Of a stretch of DNA of 64,000 nucleotides, positions 6,614 through 18,200 are shown piece by piece. The notes beneath the pieces are model-generated. The model had not been told where the DNA came from and searched no databases. It saw only the letters and a list, made by a program, of their open reading frames with translations. The translations under genes and the position numbers were made by a program. Source of the stretch: an uncultured Bacteroidales bacterium (GTDB lineage Bacteria > Bacteroidota > Bacteroidia > Bacteroidales > F082). Position 1 is the first letter of the stretch; each line of letters starts with the position of its first letter. The DNA lies in contig CAJOEP010000009.1 in the NCBI GenBank assembly GCA_905233445.1, positions 1 to 64,000 on the forward strand, in the 5' to 3' direction.

Positions 6614-9600
6614 TGTTGAACCATCAACGATGCTATACTTCTGAGGTGTGTAGTTGCGAAGCCTGTACCAGTGTGTGCAAGCTCTGTGTAGTCATAACCA
6701 CCAAGGTTATCATCGCTGTAGATCCATTCGCCTCCGTCAGCATTGACTGTAAGAACGTTCCAGCCGTTCAAACCGCCTTCAAAGCCTTCTGTGAATGTCT
6801 CATCACCACCTGGTGGTGTTGGACCTGGTGTTGGGCTGCCACCGAATTCACCCCATACTGCAAAGCCTGTAGGTGATACGTAAAGGTCTGATATTGGATT
6901 AATTTCTTCAAGGAGAGTGTAGCTGAATGACATCTCATCTTGGTCGATAAGCAACTCATCTAAGACAGGATAGTAACCTTCAGGTGCAATCGCAACAATA
7001 TATTCACCCTTGCGGAGCTCGAGTGTCATTGTACCTGTCTCGTCGAATGTGTATTCTTCTGCGAAGTCAACACCTGCAAGAGCCATCTCGATGCCAGCTA
7101 CTGACTGAGCGTTGTTCAAGGCGAGGTTGAATGTGACCTGTGAATACATGTCTTTCTCGATGACATTTGACCAGAGGATGTCTGAATCGCCAAAGCCACC
7201 TGTTGTACCGCCGCCGCCACCGCCGCCGGCATTACCCTTCATGATGATGTTAGGACGTGTCGTGCTGGTGTACATTGTGTTAGCAACTGTAACATCAAAT
7301 GCGCCACTGTCTTGATATTTGTATGACATTGCGTTGAAGCCGACTGTTGAAGCCTGCCAGCTGATTGTTGAGTTCCAAGCACCATTGTTGCGCTGTACGA
7401 AAATCAAGATGTTGCTTGTGCCATCCCATGCGAAGCTACCCTCGTTGAACTCGAACTCGTTCCAACCAACAAGAGGTGTCATTGAACCTGTGTAAACCAA
7501 TGTCATGCCTGTTACAACATGTGATGTTGTGGTCAATTCTGCGTCTGAAACGTTAGCCATCCAGATGCTCAGACCCTGCTGCTCATAGCCTGTTGTATTT
7601 GTAGCATACCAGCTCAAGCTTGTCATGTTGCCTGTACCAACACCAGCCTCCTGCAATTCTGATGCGAGGAAGAGGTTTTCTGAAATGCTGTAGTTGTACA
7701 ATGTGTAGAATGGGAAGTAACCTGTTGTGCTTGTGCCTTCACCAATCTGTACCTCGTATGAATCTCTGTCACCCTTTTCTGGATAGTGGTGGTTGCCTTC
7801 GTACTTGGCTTGGATACCCCACTGGTACACACCGTATTCGAGGTTATTCCATGCATTGTCGGTGTATGAGAACACGTCTGATGCTGGAGAAGCAATGAGC
7901 TCAACTGGAGCCTCATCCGGATCTTCATAACCGTTGATATTTCTACGATAGAGCTTGAAGTTCGAGAATGTACGGTTGCCTTCTGCGCGTTTTGCTGCAC
8001 CATCGTTCAATGTGATGTCGTCAACATCAAGATAGAACATGTCGTTGCAGTTGAAGTGACGGAGAGCCACCCAGATCTGCTGACCTGCATATGAGCTGAG
8101 GTCAACTGTGTACTGATACCATGTACCCTGTGCTCTTGTGCCACGGATTGTCTTGGCGTTGTCGGCTGTGTTGCCCTGTGCGCCCTTAGCTGTCATTGTC
8201 CATTCCTGAACCATTGTGAAGTCAGCTGCTGTTGCGTTGCCTGTTGAAACTGCAACACCGAAGTGTTCAGCTGCATATGAAGCATCCTGTGCGCAAGCAT
8301 AGAAGCTGATTGATGCACCAGCCTGAGCAGCAATCTTGGTAGGTGATACCAGGTAGTTGTCAGGATAGAGAACACCAACTGTATTGCTGTAGCTCTGTGA
8401 AAGCACGCAGTCGGTGGAGCCGTTGTGGCCATAACCAGTGCTCATGAGGTCTGAAGCAACCATCCAGGTGTAACCGTCGCCATCAGCATCGAGTGTTGTC
8501 CAACCTTGCAGTGAGCTGTCTTCGAAGTCAAATACCTGTGCACCTGGTGTTGGTGGAACAGGAACATCCTGACGATACATTGTGATGTCGTCAACATAGA
8601 CGCAGTCGTCGTTGCTGTTGACTGAGCTATCCTTGGCGTATTCCCACTTGTATGTGTGTGTGCCTTCTGCTACATCATATTCTTTATATGTGTAGTTGAC
8701 ATTGCCGCTCAATGCTGTACCCTGCTCAACACCGTCAATGTAGAAGTGGAACTTGTCATAGTTGCTTTCTGAAGAAACTTTTACCCAGAATCCCATCTTG
8801 CCATCGTAAGGAACCTCAACTGTAGCCTCAATTGATGATGTGCCGCTTGCAATACCTTCGCAAGTTGACTTCATGCAGTATGTGCCTTCGTGTGGGTTAA
8901 CTGTTGTGACAGTCCATGGATATGATGCTGGTAATGTGAACTCTGCCTGTGAGAAGTCGCCTGTCTCGAAATCGACAACCAATGATGCCGGATCCCATGA
9001 CCACTCAACCAAAACGTCGTTCTCTTCTTCTGTAGCTTTGATCATTCCGAGAGGAGCCCAGTCTTCGACCATGTAGATTTCAACGTCATCTGCTGTTGCT
9101 GTGTATGCGAGTTCAAAAGCTTCACTCAAACTTAATGCAGGATTATAGCCTTCCTTGTTACCATAAGTAAACCATGAACCAGCAAGGATTTCGCCTTCAT
9201 AGTAACCGCTTGGGTTTGTTGTACCAACTGGGAGAACCTGTAAGTTACCGTGCTCGTCGATACCGAAAGCCTCAACAAACACATTGTAAACTGGAGTGAT
9301 GCTGTCAATCTCCCAAACGTGACCGTTGACGAAGCCTGTGCCAGTCATACGAACGTTGATAGGTTCTGTAGGTTCTGACTCACCTTCTGCATAAACAGCT
9401 GTAAGAGTGAAGTTGTAACCTGGAACCATGTTGTAGGTGAGACCTTCAACTGAACGAGTTGTACCTGTGATAGGTGTATCGTTGACCTTCACACCATCCT
9501 GATAGAGGTTGTAGCCCTGCAAATCGCGGCCGTTAGCTGTCCATGAGAACACTGCTGCATCGCCTGGATAGAGTTCTTCTGTCTCAACTGTGAAACCTTC

Positions 9601-12168
9601 AACACCGTCAATCTTAGTTGTGAAACCAATAATCTGACCATATGTTACGCCGTTTTCATTGCGCTGGTTCACCTGGAGGAAGTAGGTCTTGTTGTTCTGG
9701 AGACCCGGTAATGTCATTGTTGATACGAGGTCGTCTGTCCAATCAACAAGAACTGTTGGAGGATACACTGTACCGAACAAAACCTGCATCTCTGTAGTGA
9801 ACACATCAAGCTGCCACTGAGCTGCCCATGATGCATCATAACCTGTCTGACCGTCAAATGGACGGATGTATGTAACTTCTGCTGGAGCCGGTTTTGCAAC
9901 AACCTGGATGTTGACATCGTTTGTTCCTGAATATGCTACATAGTATGTACCTGCCGGAACAAGCATTTGGTTATAAGCAACTCCTTCAGTTGACTCGACT
10001 GTCAACTCAACGTCGTCAATCCAAACCTCGTACATGTCATAGTTGACATCGTGGAATGCGATGTAAACTTCCTGACCTGCGTATGCGCTGAGGTCGATGC
10101 TGTGTGAACGCCAGTTGTTGGAACGGTTGTTCTGATGACGAACTTTGTCACCACCGTTAGCAGTTCCCTTAGCACTACCTGACCAAACTTCAACGAAATC
10201 GGCTGCAGTTGGGTTGTCAGCTGTTGCAACGCACACTGAGAAGTTCTCAGGATAGCTGTCGTTAGCATTGTCAGCCCAGAATGTCAATGTTGAACCATCA
10301 ACGATGCTATACTTCTGAGGTGTGTAGAAGCCTGTACCAGTGTGTGCAAGCTCTGTGTAGTCATAACCACCAAGGTTATCATCGCTGTAGATCCATTCAC
10401 CTTCGCCAGCATTGACTGTAAGAACGTTCCAACCGTTCAAACCGCCTTCGAAATCTTCTGTGAATGAGTTGTTACCACCTAAACCGCTGATTTCGTTGTA
10501 GTAGTAGTTGTTATCCTTAGGACCCTGTTCGCCCTGGAAGCCTTCTTCATAGAGATAAACAACACCGTCTGTTGTGTTAGCTGTGAAGAGGACGTCCTCA
10601 TTGAAGGTCATCTGATAAACTGCGTCAACTGCGCCTTCCTCGGCATTGAGGAGGTTGTAGTTGTGGTACATTGTACCTGCTGGCTTACCACTGAATGAGA
10701 ATGGAAGTGATGCTGGGTTAAGCTCAATAGCTGTCTCAACCACGTCACCGTCTTCTGGTTCGTATGCGATACCTGAAACAGGAGTCAAAGCCATATTTCT
10801 ACCTGCGTAGAGAACAACCAAATTGTCTTCTACCAATCCAGGTGTAGTGGCATTGATTTCCATTTCAATAGCCTTGGTCTGTGTTGTGCCATTCAATGTG
10901 AAAGGAACTTCAGCGTTGACTGTGAAGTTGCCGTTTTCGGTATCAAAACCGTTAACTGTCACAGGCTCGCCCAAATATGCTAACTCAACTGTGGTAGGCT
11001 CCATCCAAGCACCGATAGGACGATATCCTATTTCGGCTGGAATTACATGGAAACCTGGTTCGATAGGAGTACCACCAGTCATGATGCTGAGTCTGATAAC
11101 GTTCTTCTTTGCAAGAAGAGTGCCATTCACACCTGGATTTGATGGGTCATAAACAGTACCGTCACGATAAGCGTAGAGCGATTGGTTGCCATTAGCAGCC
11201 ATTTCAACACCGCCCAAGCCGCTGCTCCACTGACCTGTAACATCCTGGAAGCAAATCACCAGGTTGCCAGTGCCTGAGTACTCGAAAGGAGTGCTGAGAG
11301 GAATCGCAAACTCAATAGGAGCGTTATAAGCATTTTCAATAGTGAATGAAGCGACCATGTCACTTGCTGTAAAGCTCTCCCAAGCGCTTGTACTTGCGAA
11401 TTCAGATGCTTCAGTTTCCTTCATGTAAACATTAATGTTACGGGCGTATGAAGAGTTGTTCTTCAGCCACATAGTGAGTGTTTCGATTGTTCCGGCCACA
11501 CCGATTTCGTCAGCAGTGTAAATCTGCTGTGAAATAGCATAGTCATACAAAGTGTATCCTGGAATATATGAGTTTACTGCCGTTGATGTAGGATCACCAA
11601 TGGTCACTTCAACGGTTTCACCAGGAGTTGGTGCTGGTGCTGGTTCTGTTGCTGTCACTGTGATGTCGTCAACGAACAGATAGAACTGGTCGTTTGATGT
11701 GCAAGCGATAGAAACATACTTTGTGCCGGCTGGAAAGTCATAGCTGTATTCTTCATATGCTCCAGCTCCGTACATAGTTGTGCAAGTCACTTCGCTACCC
11801 CATGTGAATTCTGTTGGGTCATTCGTGGTTGATGAATAACCGACTTTGAATGTTTCAGTATAGCTGCTACTATACCTTGCAGCATAGAAAGTTAAATTAA
11901 CACCGTCGTTGTCATCCAACTCAGGTGAAATGAGGTACTGAGGATAATTTGCTGTGTAATAGAATCTGAAAGCATAATTACCAGTATTTCCCCCGTATGA
12001 GCTTGTTGGACCTGATGAGGAATGGCAATGGTTCATTGTCCAGTCGCCCAAGCCATCCTCGAAACCTTGTTCGATTACCTGGTCGGCGCGATTTTGCTGG
12101 ACGTTAGCTCTCATTACGCCTGTGAAGGCAAACAAAAGCATCGTCAAGAATAAAAATACTTTTTTCAT
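6610..12168 (-). CDS. Giant T9SS surface protein, 5' fragment before frameshift
   Basis: This 1852-codon frame begins with a Sec signal peptide (MKKVFLFLTMLLFAFTGVMRA). It then carries, roughly: a cleaved-adhesin/jelly-roll domain (30-170), a YAISQQIYTADEIG-type module (185-370), a second cleaved-adhesin domain (570-720), FN3-like and carboxypeptidase-regulatory-like segments (780-1040), two further jelly-roll domains (1060-1190 and 1213-1386), another IGEGTSTTG module (1479-1642), a polyglycine linker near 1650, and the first half of a further cleaved-adhesin domain (from 1793). The frame then runs into 13 nonsense codons and stops. The paralogous copy at 10255-10460 lacks the 5 extra bases, and removing them joins this frame exactly to 4289-6613, giving about 2625 codons. 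As it stands the product lacks the T9SS sorting domain. Confidence 0.88.
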   Translation of the reverse strand: MKKVFLFLTMLLFAFTGVMRANVQQNRADQVIEQGFEDGLGDWTMNHCHSSSGPTSSYGGNTGNYAFRFYYTANYPQYLISPELDDNDGVNLTFYAARYSSSYTETFKVGYSSTTNDPTEFTWGSEVTCTTMYGAGAYEEYSYDFPAGTKYVSIACTSNDQFYLFVDDITVTATEPAPAPTPGETVEVTIGDPTSTAVNSYIPGYTLYDYAISQQIYTADEIGVAGTIETLTMWLKNNSSYARNINVYMKETEASEFASTSAWESFTASDMVASFTIENAYNAPIEFAIPLSTPFEYSGTGNLVICFQDVTGQWSSGLGGVEMAANGNQSLYAYRDGTVYDPSNPGVNGTLLAKKNVIRLSIMTGGTPIEPGFHVIPAEIGYRPIGAWMEPTTVELAYLGEPVTVNGFDTENGNFTVNAEVPFTLNGTTQTKAIEMEINATTPGLVEDNLVVLYAGRNMALTPVSGIAYEPEDGDVVETAIELNPASLPFSFSGKPAGTMYHNYNLLNAEEGAVDAVYQMTFNEDVLFTANTTDGVVYLYEEGFQGEQGPKDNNYYYNEISGLGGNNSFTEDFEGGLNGWNVLTVNAGEGEWIYSDDNLGGYDYTELAHTGTGFYTPQKYSIVDGSTLTFWADNANDSYPENFSVCVATADNPTAADFVEVWSGSAKGTANGGDKVRHQNNRSNNWRSHSIDLSAYAGQEVYIAFHDVNYDMYEVWIDDVELTVESTEGVAYNQMLVPAGTYYVAYSGTNDVNIQVVAKPAPAEVTYIRPFDGQTGYDASWAAQWQLDVFTTEMQVLFGTVYPPTVLVDWTDDLVSTMTLPGLQNNKTYFLQVNQRNENGVTYGQIIGFTTKIDGVEGFTVETEELYPGDAAVFSWTANGRDLQGYNLYQDGVKVNDTPITGTTRSVEGLTYNMVPGYNFTLTAVYAEGESEPTEPINVRMTGTGFVNGHVWEIDSITPVYNVFVEAFGIDEHGNLQVLPVGTTNPSGYYEGEILAGSWFTYGNKEGYNPALSLSEAFELAYTATADDVEIYMVEDWAPLGMIKATEEENDVLVEWSWDPASLVVDFETGDFSQAEFTLPASYPWTVTTVNPHEGTYCMKSTCEGIASGTSSIEATVEVPYDGKMGFWVKVSSESNYDKFHFYIDGVEQGTALSGNVNYTYKEYDVAEGTHTYKWEYAKDSSVNSNDDCVYVDDITMYRQDVPVPPTPGAQVFDFEDSSLQGWTTLDADGDGYTWMVASDLMSTGYGHNGSTDCVLSQSYSNTVGVLYPDNYLVSPTKIAAQAGASISFYACAQDASYAAEHFGVAVSTGNATAADFTMVQEWTMTAKGAQGNTADNAKTIRGTRAQGTWYQYTVDLSSYAGQQIWVALRHFNCNDMFYLDVDDITLNDGAAKRAEGNRTFSNFKLYRRNINGYEDPDEAPVELIASPASDVFSYTDNAWNNLEYGVYQWGIQAKYEGNHHYPEKGDRDSYEVQIGEGTSTTGYFPFYTLYNYSISENLFLASELQEAGVGTGNMTSLSWYATNTTGYEQQGLSIWMANVSDAELTTTSHVVTGMTLVYTGSMTPLVGWNEFEFNEGSFAWDGTSNILIFVQRNNGAWNSTISWQASTVGFNAMSYKYQDSGAFDVTVANTMYTSTTRPNIIMKGNAGGGGGGGTTGGFGDSDILWSNVIEKDMYSQVTFNLALNNAQSVAGIEMALAGVDFAEEYTFDETGTMTLELRKGEYIVAIAPEGYYPVLDELLIDQDEMSFSYTLLEEINPISDLYVSPTGFAVWGEFGGSPTPGPTPPGGDETFTEGFEGGLNGWNVLTVNADGGEWIYSDDNLGGYDYTELAHTGTGFATTHLRSIASLMVQH
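6654..6658 (-). other. 5-bp insertion causing the frameshift
   Basis: The plus strand reads GTGTGTAGTTGCGAAGCCTG here and GTGTGTAGAAGCCTG in the near-identical copy at about 10320. The extra TTGCG shifts the frame. It is either a true inactivating or phase-like event or an assembly error in a repeated module. Confidence 0.8.
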
Positions 12169-12228
12169 GATAGAAAAATTTAGTTAATAATTATGTTAAT
12201 TTTCTCAATTTTTCATTTTAACTCCAAT

Positions 12229-12260
12229 AAGGAGCGTCACTTTTTAGGGTGACGTTCCTT
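12229..12260 (-). terminator. Hairpin after second giant gene
   Basis: A 12-bp stem (12229-12240 with 12249-12260, one G-T pair) around TTTTTAGG lies about 25 bases after the stop at 12285. The T-run after the stem is weak, so some readthrough into the next giant gene is possible. Confidence 0.55.
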
Positions 12261-12284
12261 ATCTTATATTAATTAGGTGTTCAA

Positions 12285-15200
12285 TTACTTGACAACAGTG
12301 ATGCGTTTCACGCTTGAACCGTTTTCAGTAATGATGTTGACCATGTAAACACCAGCTTCGAACTGAGCCATGTTGAGGACCATTTCGTCGGCGTTCACAT
12401 CCTGGTTGTAAACCATCTGACCCATTGCGTTGACAACACTGATGTGTCTCATTGCTGTAGCGTTGATATGGAGGTCGCCGCTTGTTGGGTTAGGATAGAT
12501 TGAGTTGATGACTTCGTTCTCGTCAACACCGAGTGGTGCAGCTGCGTAGTCGATTGAGTTTTCATCCTCGACAACACATGAGATGTTGTAGTCAGCGTCA
12601 ACATAGACAACTGTGTAGTTGTGCTCTTCGTAGTCAGCAACTTCATATGTGTATGTGCTTTCGCTTGTTGCGCCTACGATAACACCGTCAACCAAGATGT
12701 TGAACTTACCAGGTGTGAAGACTGTAGCTGTGCTGCCACCGCCGCCACCGCCACCACCAGTGGTGAGTGTGATGTCGTCAACATCGAGATAGAACATGTC
12801 TGAGCAGTTGAAGTGACGGATAGCAACCCAGATTTCCTGGCCAGCGTATGCGCTGAGGTCAACTGTGTACTGATACCATGAGCCCTGTCTTGTCTGACGG
12901 CCGTCGCGACCAATAACTGAAGCGCCTTCACCCTTAGCTGTCATAGTCCACTCCTGAATTGTTGTGAATTCTGAAGCTGAGGCATTGCCTGTTGAAACTG
13001 CTACACCAAAGTGTTCAGCTGCGTATGAAGCATCCTGTGCGCAAGCATAGAAGCTGATCTGTGAATATGTAGCCTTTGCAGGTGATACGAGGTAGTTGTC
13101 CGGATAAACAACACCGTAGTTGTTATCGTAGCTCTGTGAGAGGACGCAGTCTGTTGAACCGTTGTGGCCATAGCCTGTACCCATCTTGTTGCTTGCCAAT
13201 GACCAGCCGTAACCTGCTGGTGAACCGCCGTCGATTGTTGTCCAACCCTGGAGTGAGCTGTCGTCGAAGTCGTATGTAACTTCATCGCGGTTCTTAGCTG
13301 GAGCTGAGAGTTCGATATCGTCAACGCACATGATGTACTGGTCGTAGCAGTTGAAGTGACGGATAGCGATGTATTTCTGGCCAGCGTATGCGCTGAGGTC
13401 AACTGAGTAGTTGTACCATGTGCCGAGTTTAGCGCCTTCGCCGTCGCGTGACTCACGGCCGCCGTTAGCACCCTTCTTGCCTGTCAATGTCCATTCCTGA
13501 ACTGATGTCCAGCCTGAAGTGCCGTTGTCTGATACGAATACTCCGAAGTGATCTGCAGGATAGCTTGCGTCGGTTGCTGCTGCCCAGAATGAGAATGTTG
13601 AACCGGCAACGAGGTCAACCTGTGGTGTGACGAGGTATTCGTCTGGTGTCAAAGCACCAACACCGTTGATGTATGAACCGCTGCAGATAGCATTGCTGCC
13701 TGTTCTGTACCAGTCAAGTGTCAAGCTTGCATAGTATGTCCATGTTGTAGGAATTGCACTTGTCATGCACCATGTCCAACCGTCGTTGTTAGCGTCGATG
13801 ACGTTCCAGCCTGTTGGCATGCCGCCTTCGAAGCCTTCAGTGAATGTTGTACCTGTACCTGGTGTTGGAGGTGTTGGAGGTGTTGGAGTTGCTCCGTTCC
13901 ATGTGAGAACAACGTTCAAGTCACCAGGCTCGTTTGTAGCTGTAAGACCTGTAACCTGTGGGTCAACTGCATTGCATCCAATGTATGTGAATGTTGCATA
14001 TTCATAGTCACTCAAACCTGTTGTGTACAACACTGCGACACCGAAGATATACTCCTGACCTACTTCGAGGAGAGCAGGATTGATGATTTCGTAGCAGCTT
14101 GTTGTCTCACCGATGAACATGCCGTCCAATGTCATATAGTAGCTCATAGCGACATCTGTTGCAGGGATGAGGTCTGTCCATCTTGCATAACCTGTACCTG
14201 AAACTTCAACGCTGCTGACTGGTGTGAGAGCCTCAATAAGTGTAGCTTCGATTGTTGTTGCATCCCAGATGCTGACTTCTGTCTCATTGTAGTCTGAAGC
14301 GTAGCCAGCGAGAGCTGCTGTAACGATGTATTCACCTTTACGGAAGTCTGCGATAGTGTCTGTGTTAGCCTCATCGAGAGTGATTACATATTCAAGGTTT
14401 TCATTGACGTTGGTCAATGTGAACACTGTTCCCTGATAGAAGCCTGTTGCGACATTAGCTTTAACGATAACTGTTGTCTCCATGTCTTTCTCAATGTAGT
14501 TAGACCAGATGATATCAGTTACGTTGTTGTCGTTTCTGCTGCACCATGGATAGACTGCAGAAACACCGTACTGGTAGATACCTGCTGGGAGTGAGTTCCA
14601 TGCGTTGTCTGTGTACATTGTGTCAGCGAAGTTCAAACCATAGTTGTCAGCGAGGAGGTCATATTCGACTTCTTCTGGCATATTTTCGATAAGGACAGGC
14701 TGTCTGTAGACTCTGAAGAAGTGATCTTCTGTTGCGAACTGGCTGCCACCGCCGCCACCGCCGCCTTGTGCTGCGCCGAGTTCATAGATACCGATGAGGT
14801 TCGGGCTCTGCTGTACATTGCCGAAGAATGCGAGCTTGTCGCCGTAGTTAGCGATGAAGCAACCGCCAGAGATACCTGCATCGAAGCCAGGAGTTGTAGC
14901 AAAGTCGAAGATAGGACCGCTGATTGTGTTAGCAGCAATGTTGTAGTCATATACTTTAGCGTCGCTGCTTGGCTGGCAGAACAAATAGAGGTGTTCAACG
15001 CCATCAGCATCTTTGAAGTAAGATGAGCCGTAAGCACTTGATGGAGCTGCACCTGTCTGCACTAAAGCACCATTACGATCGTACAATGCCAATGTTGACC
15101 AGTTGCCTGACCAGAAACCGTCACGCTCTGGGTCGTATGCGATGTGACGTGATGTCAAGCCTGAGCATGAGATTGTGCTGACCAATGTTCTGGTATTGAA

Positions 15201-18200
15201 GTCTAAAACAAAGATGTTAGCACCACCTGAAGTACCATAGAAGTATTCACCGTCTGTGGTGAGGTCGCGGATGCCTGTAGCACCTGAAATATTGAATCCT
15301 TCGATGAAGTTGCCATTCATATCATACTGATAGAAGGTGTAACCACCTGTAGGTGTGGCTTGCCAGCTGGCTGTGTAGATATAGTTGCCGTCTGTAGCAA
15401 CAGCCTGCTGACCAGCGCTTGTGCCTTCGAATGAACCGAGGAGGTCCCACATTTCTCTAGCTGGAGCAGTCTTGATGTTGGTACCGCAAGCTTCTGCATT
15501 GCTGTCAATTCTCTTGGCACCGTTGCTGAGTTCGACATCGTCAACGTCGAGATAGAACTGGTCTGAGCAGTTGAAGTGACGGATAGCGATGTACTTCTGG
15601 CCTGCGTATGAGCTGAGGTCGACAGTCTTCTGGTACCAGTTGCCCTGTGCGTTTGTACCGCGGGCACCCTTAGGACCTTCTTTTGCTGTCATTGTCCATT
15701 CCTCAACCATTGTCCAAGGACCTGTAGCGTTGTCTGAAATAGCCACGCCGTAGTGTTCAGCTGCGTATGAAGCATCCTGAGCGCAAGCGTAGAAGCTGAA
15801 TGTTGAACCTGCTGCGATGTTCACCTGTGGTGTAACGAGGTAGTTGTCCGGATAGAGGACACCGTAGTTGTTGTCATAGCTCTTTGAAACCATGCAGTCT
15901 GCTGAGCCGTTGTGGCCGTAGCCTGTGCTCATAACAACACTTGCGAGATCCCAGCCGTAACCTGTTGGGTTTCCGTTGTCGATTGTTGTCCAACCTGCAG
16001 GGAGACCGGCTTCGAAGTCAACGCTGAATGTGTCACCGTTGCCTGTGCCGCCGCCGCCACCACCACCGTTGTTGATGGTGAAGTTGTTGAATGACCAGAT
16101 AACGTCTGCAACAGGGTTGCCCATGATTGCACCTTCTTCTGCATATACCTTATATACAGGTGTGTAAACTTCGTGCATATATAAGTTGACTTCTGTCATG
16201 CCTTCGTTTTCAACAACAACTTCTTCTTCTATTGCTGTTTCGTAACCTGCTAAGATAGCCTTAACGGTGTATGTACCTGCCTTTATATTATTAATGGTGT
16301 AGGTGCCGTTAGCAGCTGTTGTGGTTGTGTAGTTAACTGTGTTGCCGAATTCGTCATTACCGTCATATTTAACTGTCACGCCAGCGATTGCAGTAGCATC
16401 CATCAATTCTTTCACCCAGCCGTTTGCTGTGCCGTAGCCAGAGACCCAAACATATGCTGTATTTGAATATTCTGACTCACCGATTTCATAAACGCCAGTG
16501 ACGTTGATGCTGTGGCCGTCTTCAATGTTGTATGAGAGACCTGAAAGGGTGTACTGTCTTTCTGTGATAGGTTCATCGTTCACCTTGACATCGTCAACAT
16601 AGACGTTGCAGCCGAGGAGTTCGCGGTTTTCTGTAACGCCGCCCTTAGCACCGATGTTGATGATGATCTGGTTCTTCACGTTCAACACAGTACCGGTATA
16701 GCCTGTTGGAGCCATCGGGTCGTAGTCGTCATAATCGTTATAAACGTAGATAGCTTGGCTGGTAGCATCAAATGAGTAGCAGCTCATGCCGCTTTCCCAT
16801 GAACCTGAGTTATCGTCAACGATGATGGCGAGGTTGGTGCCATCGAAGAAGAACGGATTGGCGAGTGTTAAGGTCGTCCAAGCACCAGCGGTCATTGTCA
16901 CAGAACCTGTGAACACTTGGTCGTCAGCAGTGACGGTAATCCAGTCGTTAGTTCCAGCGAAGGTTTCCTTATCGGTGTTGACCATATACACGTCGTAGTC
17001 ACGGGTCTTGGTGGAACCGCTATTATAGAACGAAATGCTGTTGATAAGACCGGCGCCGCCGATTTCGTCAGCTGTGTAGATCTGCTGTGTGAGTGAGTAG
17101 TTGTAGAACGAATAGCTCGGGAGGTAGGAGTTCGAGTTAGTACCTGAACCGATGTGAGTCTCAGGAAGATCGCCGATGCCGCCGCCTGTGATGCTCCATT
17201 TCACGATTGTTGTCTCGTCTGTGAAGATCTCTTCGTCTGTCACTCTCACGTTGGTAGCTGTTGACATTGTTGTGACGAATGTTGCGAATTCTGAAACCAA
17301 ACCTGTGTTGTTGGTGTTGGTCACTCTCCAGTAGTAACGTGTGTTGTTATTGAGAGAAATGCCATATTCAGCGAGGTTCAAAGAACCGTTCCAGCCTTCA
17401 ACATCACCTGAAACGATTGGGTCGAGGTTGCCATACACTGTACCGAACTCAACCATATAACTTTCAGCGTTTTCAGCGTTGTACCATGTGAGTGTAGTCG
17501 GGTTGACGTTCTGTTGGCCGTTTTCAGGAGCAACGATTTCAATTGTACCGAGAGCTGCGTTGTAGTCAGGATCCCAAGGTTCAGTTGGGCCGCCGCCTGA
17601 TGTTGTGTAAGCGAAAGTGGTCTTAGGCAAGAAGTTGCGCTGTATTGCTGAAATACTTGAAAGGCTGCTGTAGTCGTAACCACTGATTGAAGCACCTGTT
17701 ACAGTTTCACCATACCATGATGAAGTAACATAGCTACCTGTTGTTGTCTGATATACACCAACGAGGAGGTTACCGCCATTGTAGTGGTAAGGTGTTGTGA
17801 AGTTGACAACCATTTCGCCGCCAACGATGCTCAAAGCGCCTTCGTAAACGACTGTGCCAGGACCTGCGAAATCGCTAATTGTTGCATCAGCAACTTCAGC
17901 AACGAAAACCTGGAAGATTGCGCTGCCCCATGACACGCTGCTTTGTGAAGCATAGAACTTAAGGCTGTTGATATCGCCACCGTTCATAGCTGCCAATTCT
18001 GTTGCAGGATAAACCATTTCGCACTTGTTGTAAGCGTCGGCGTAGAAACCATAAACAGGAACGAAGCCATTTGTAACTGTTCCGTCATGAACTGTGATTT
18101 CGCCTGCTACGCCACCGCCACCGGCTGTGATGTCAAGCTGGACGTTGCCACGATAGGTGTACGTAGCTTTACTTCCAGAGTAATTAGCAAGATCGTAAGG

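Noticed and set aside
12449-13471. Several minus-strand frames of 60-156 codons within the giant surface gene
   Set aside because: They are Thr/Ser/Gln-rich shadows produced by the repetitive codon pattern of the adhesin modules; they have no start context.
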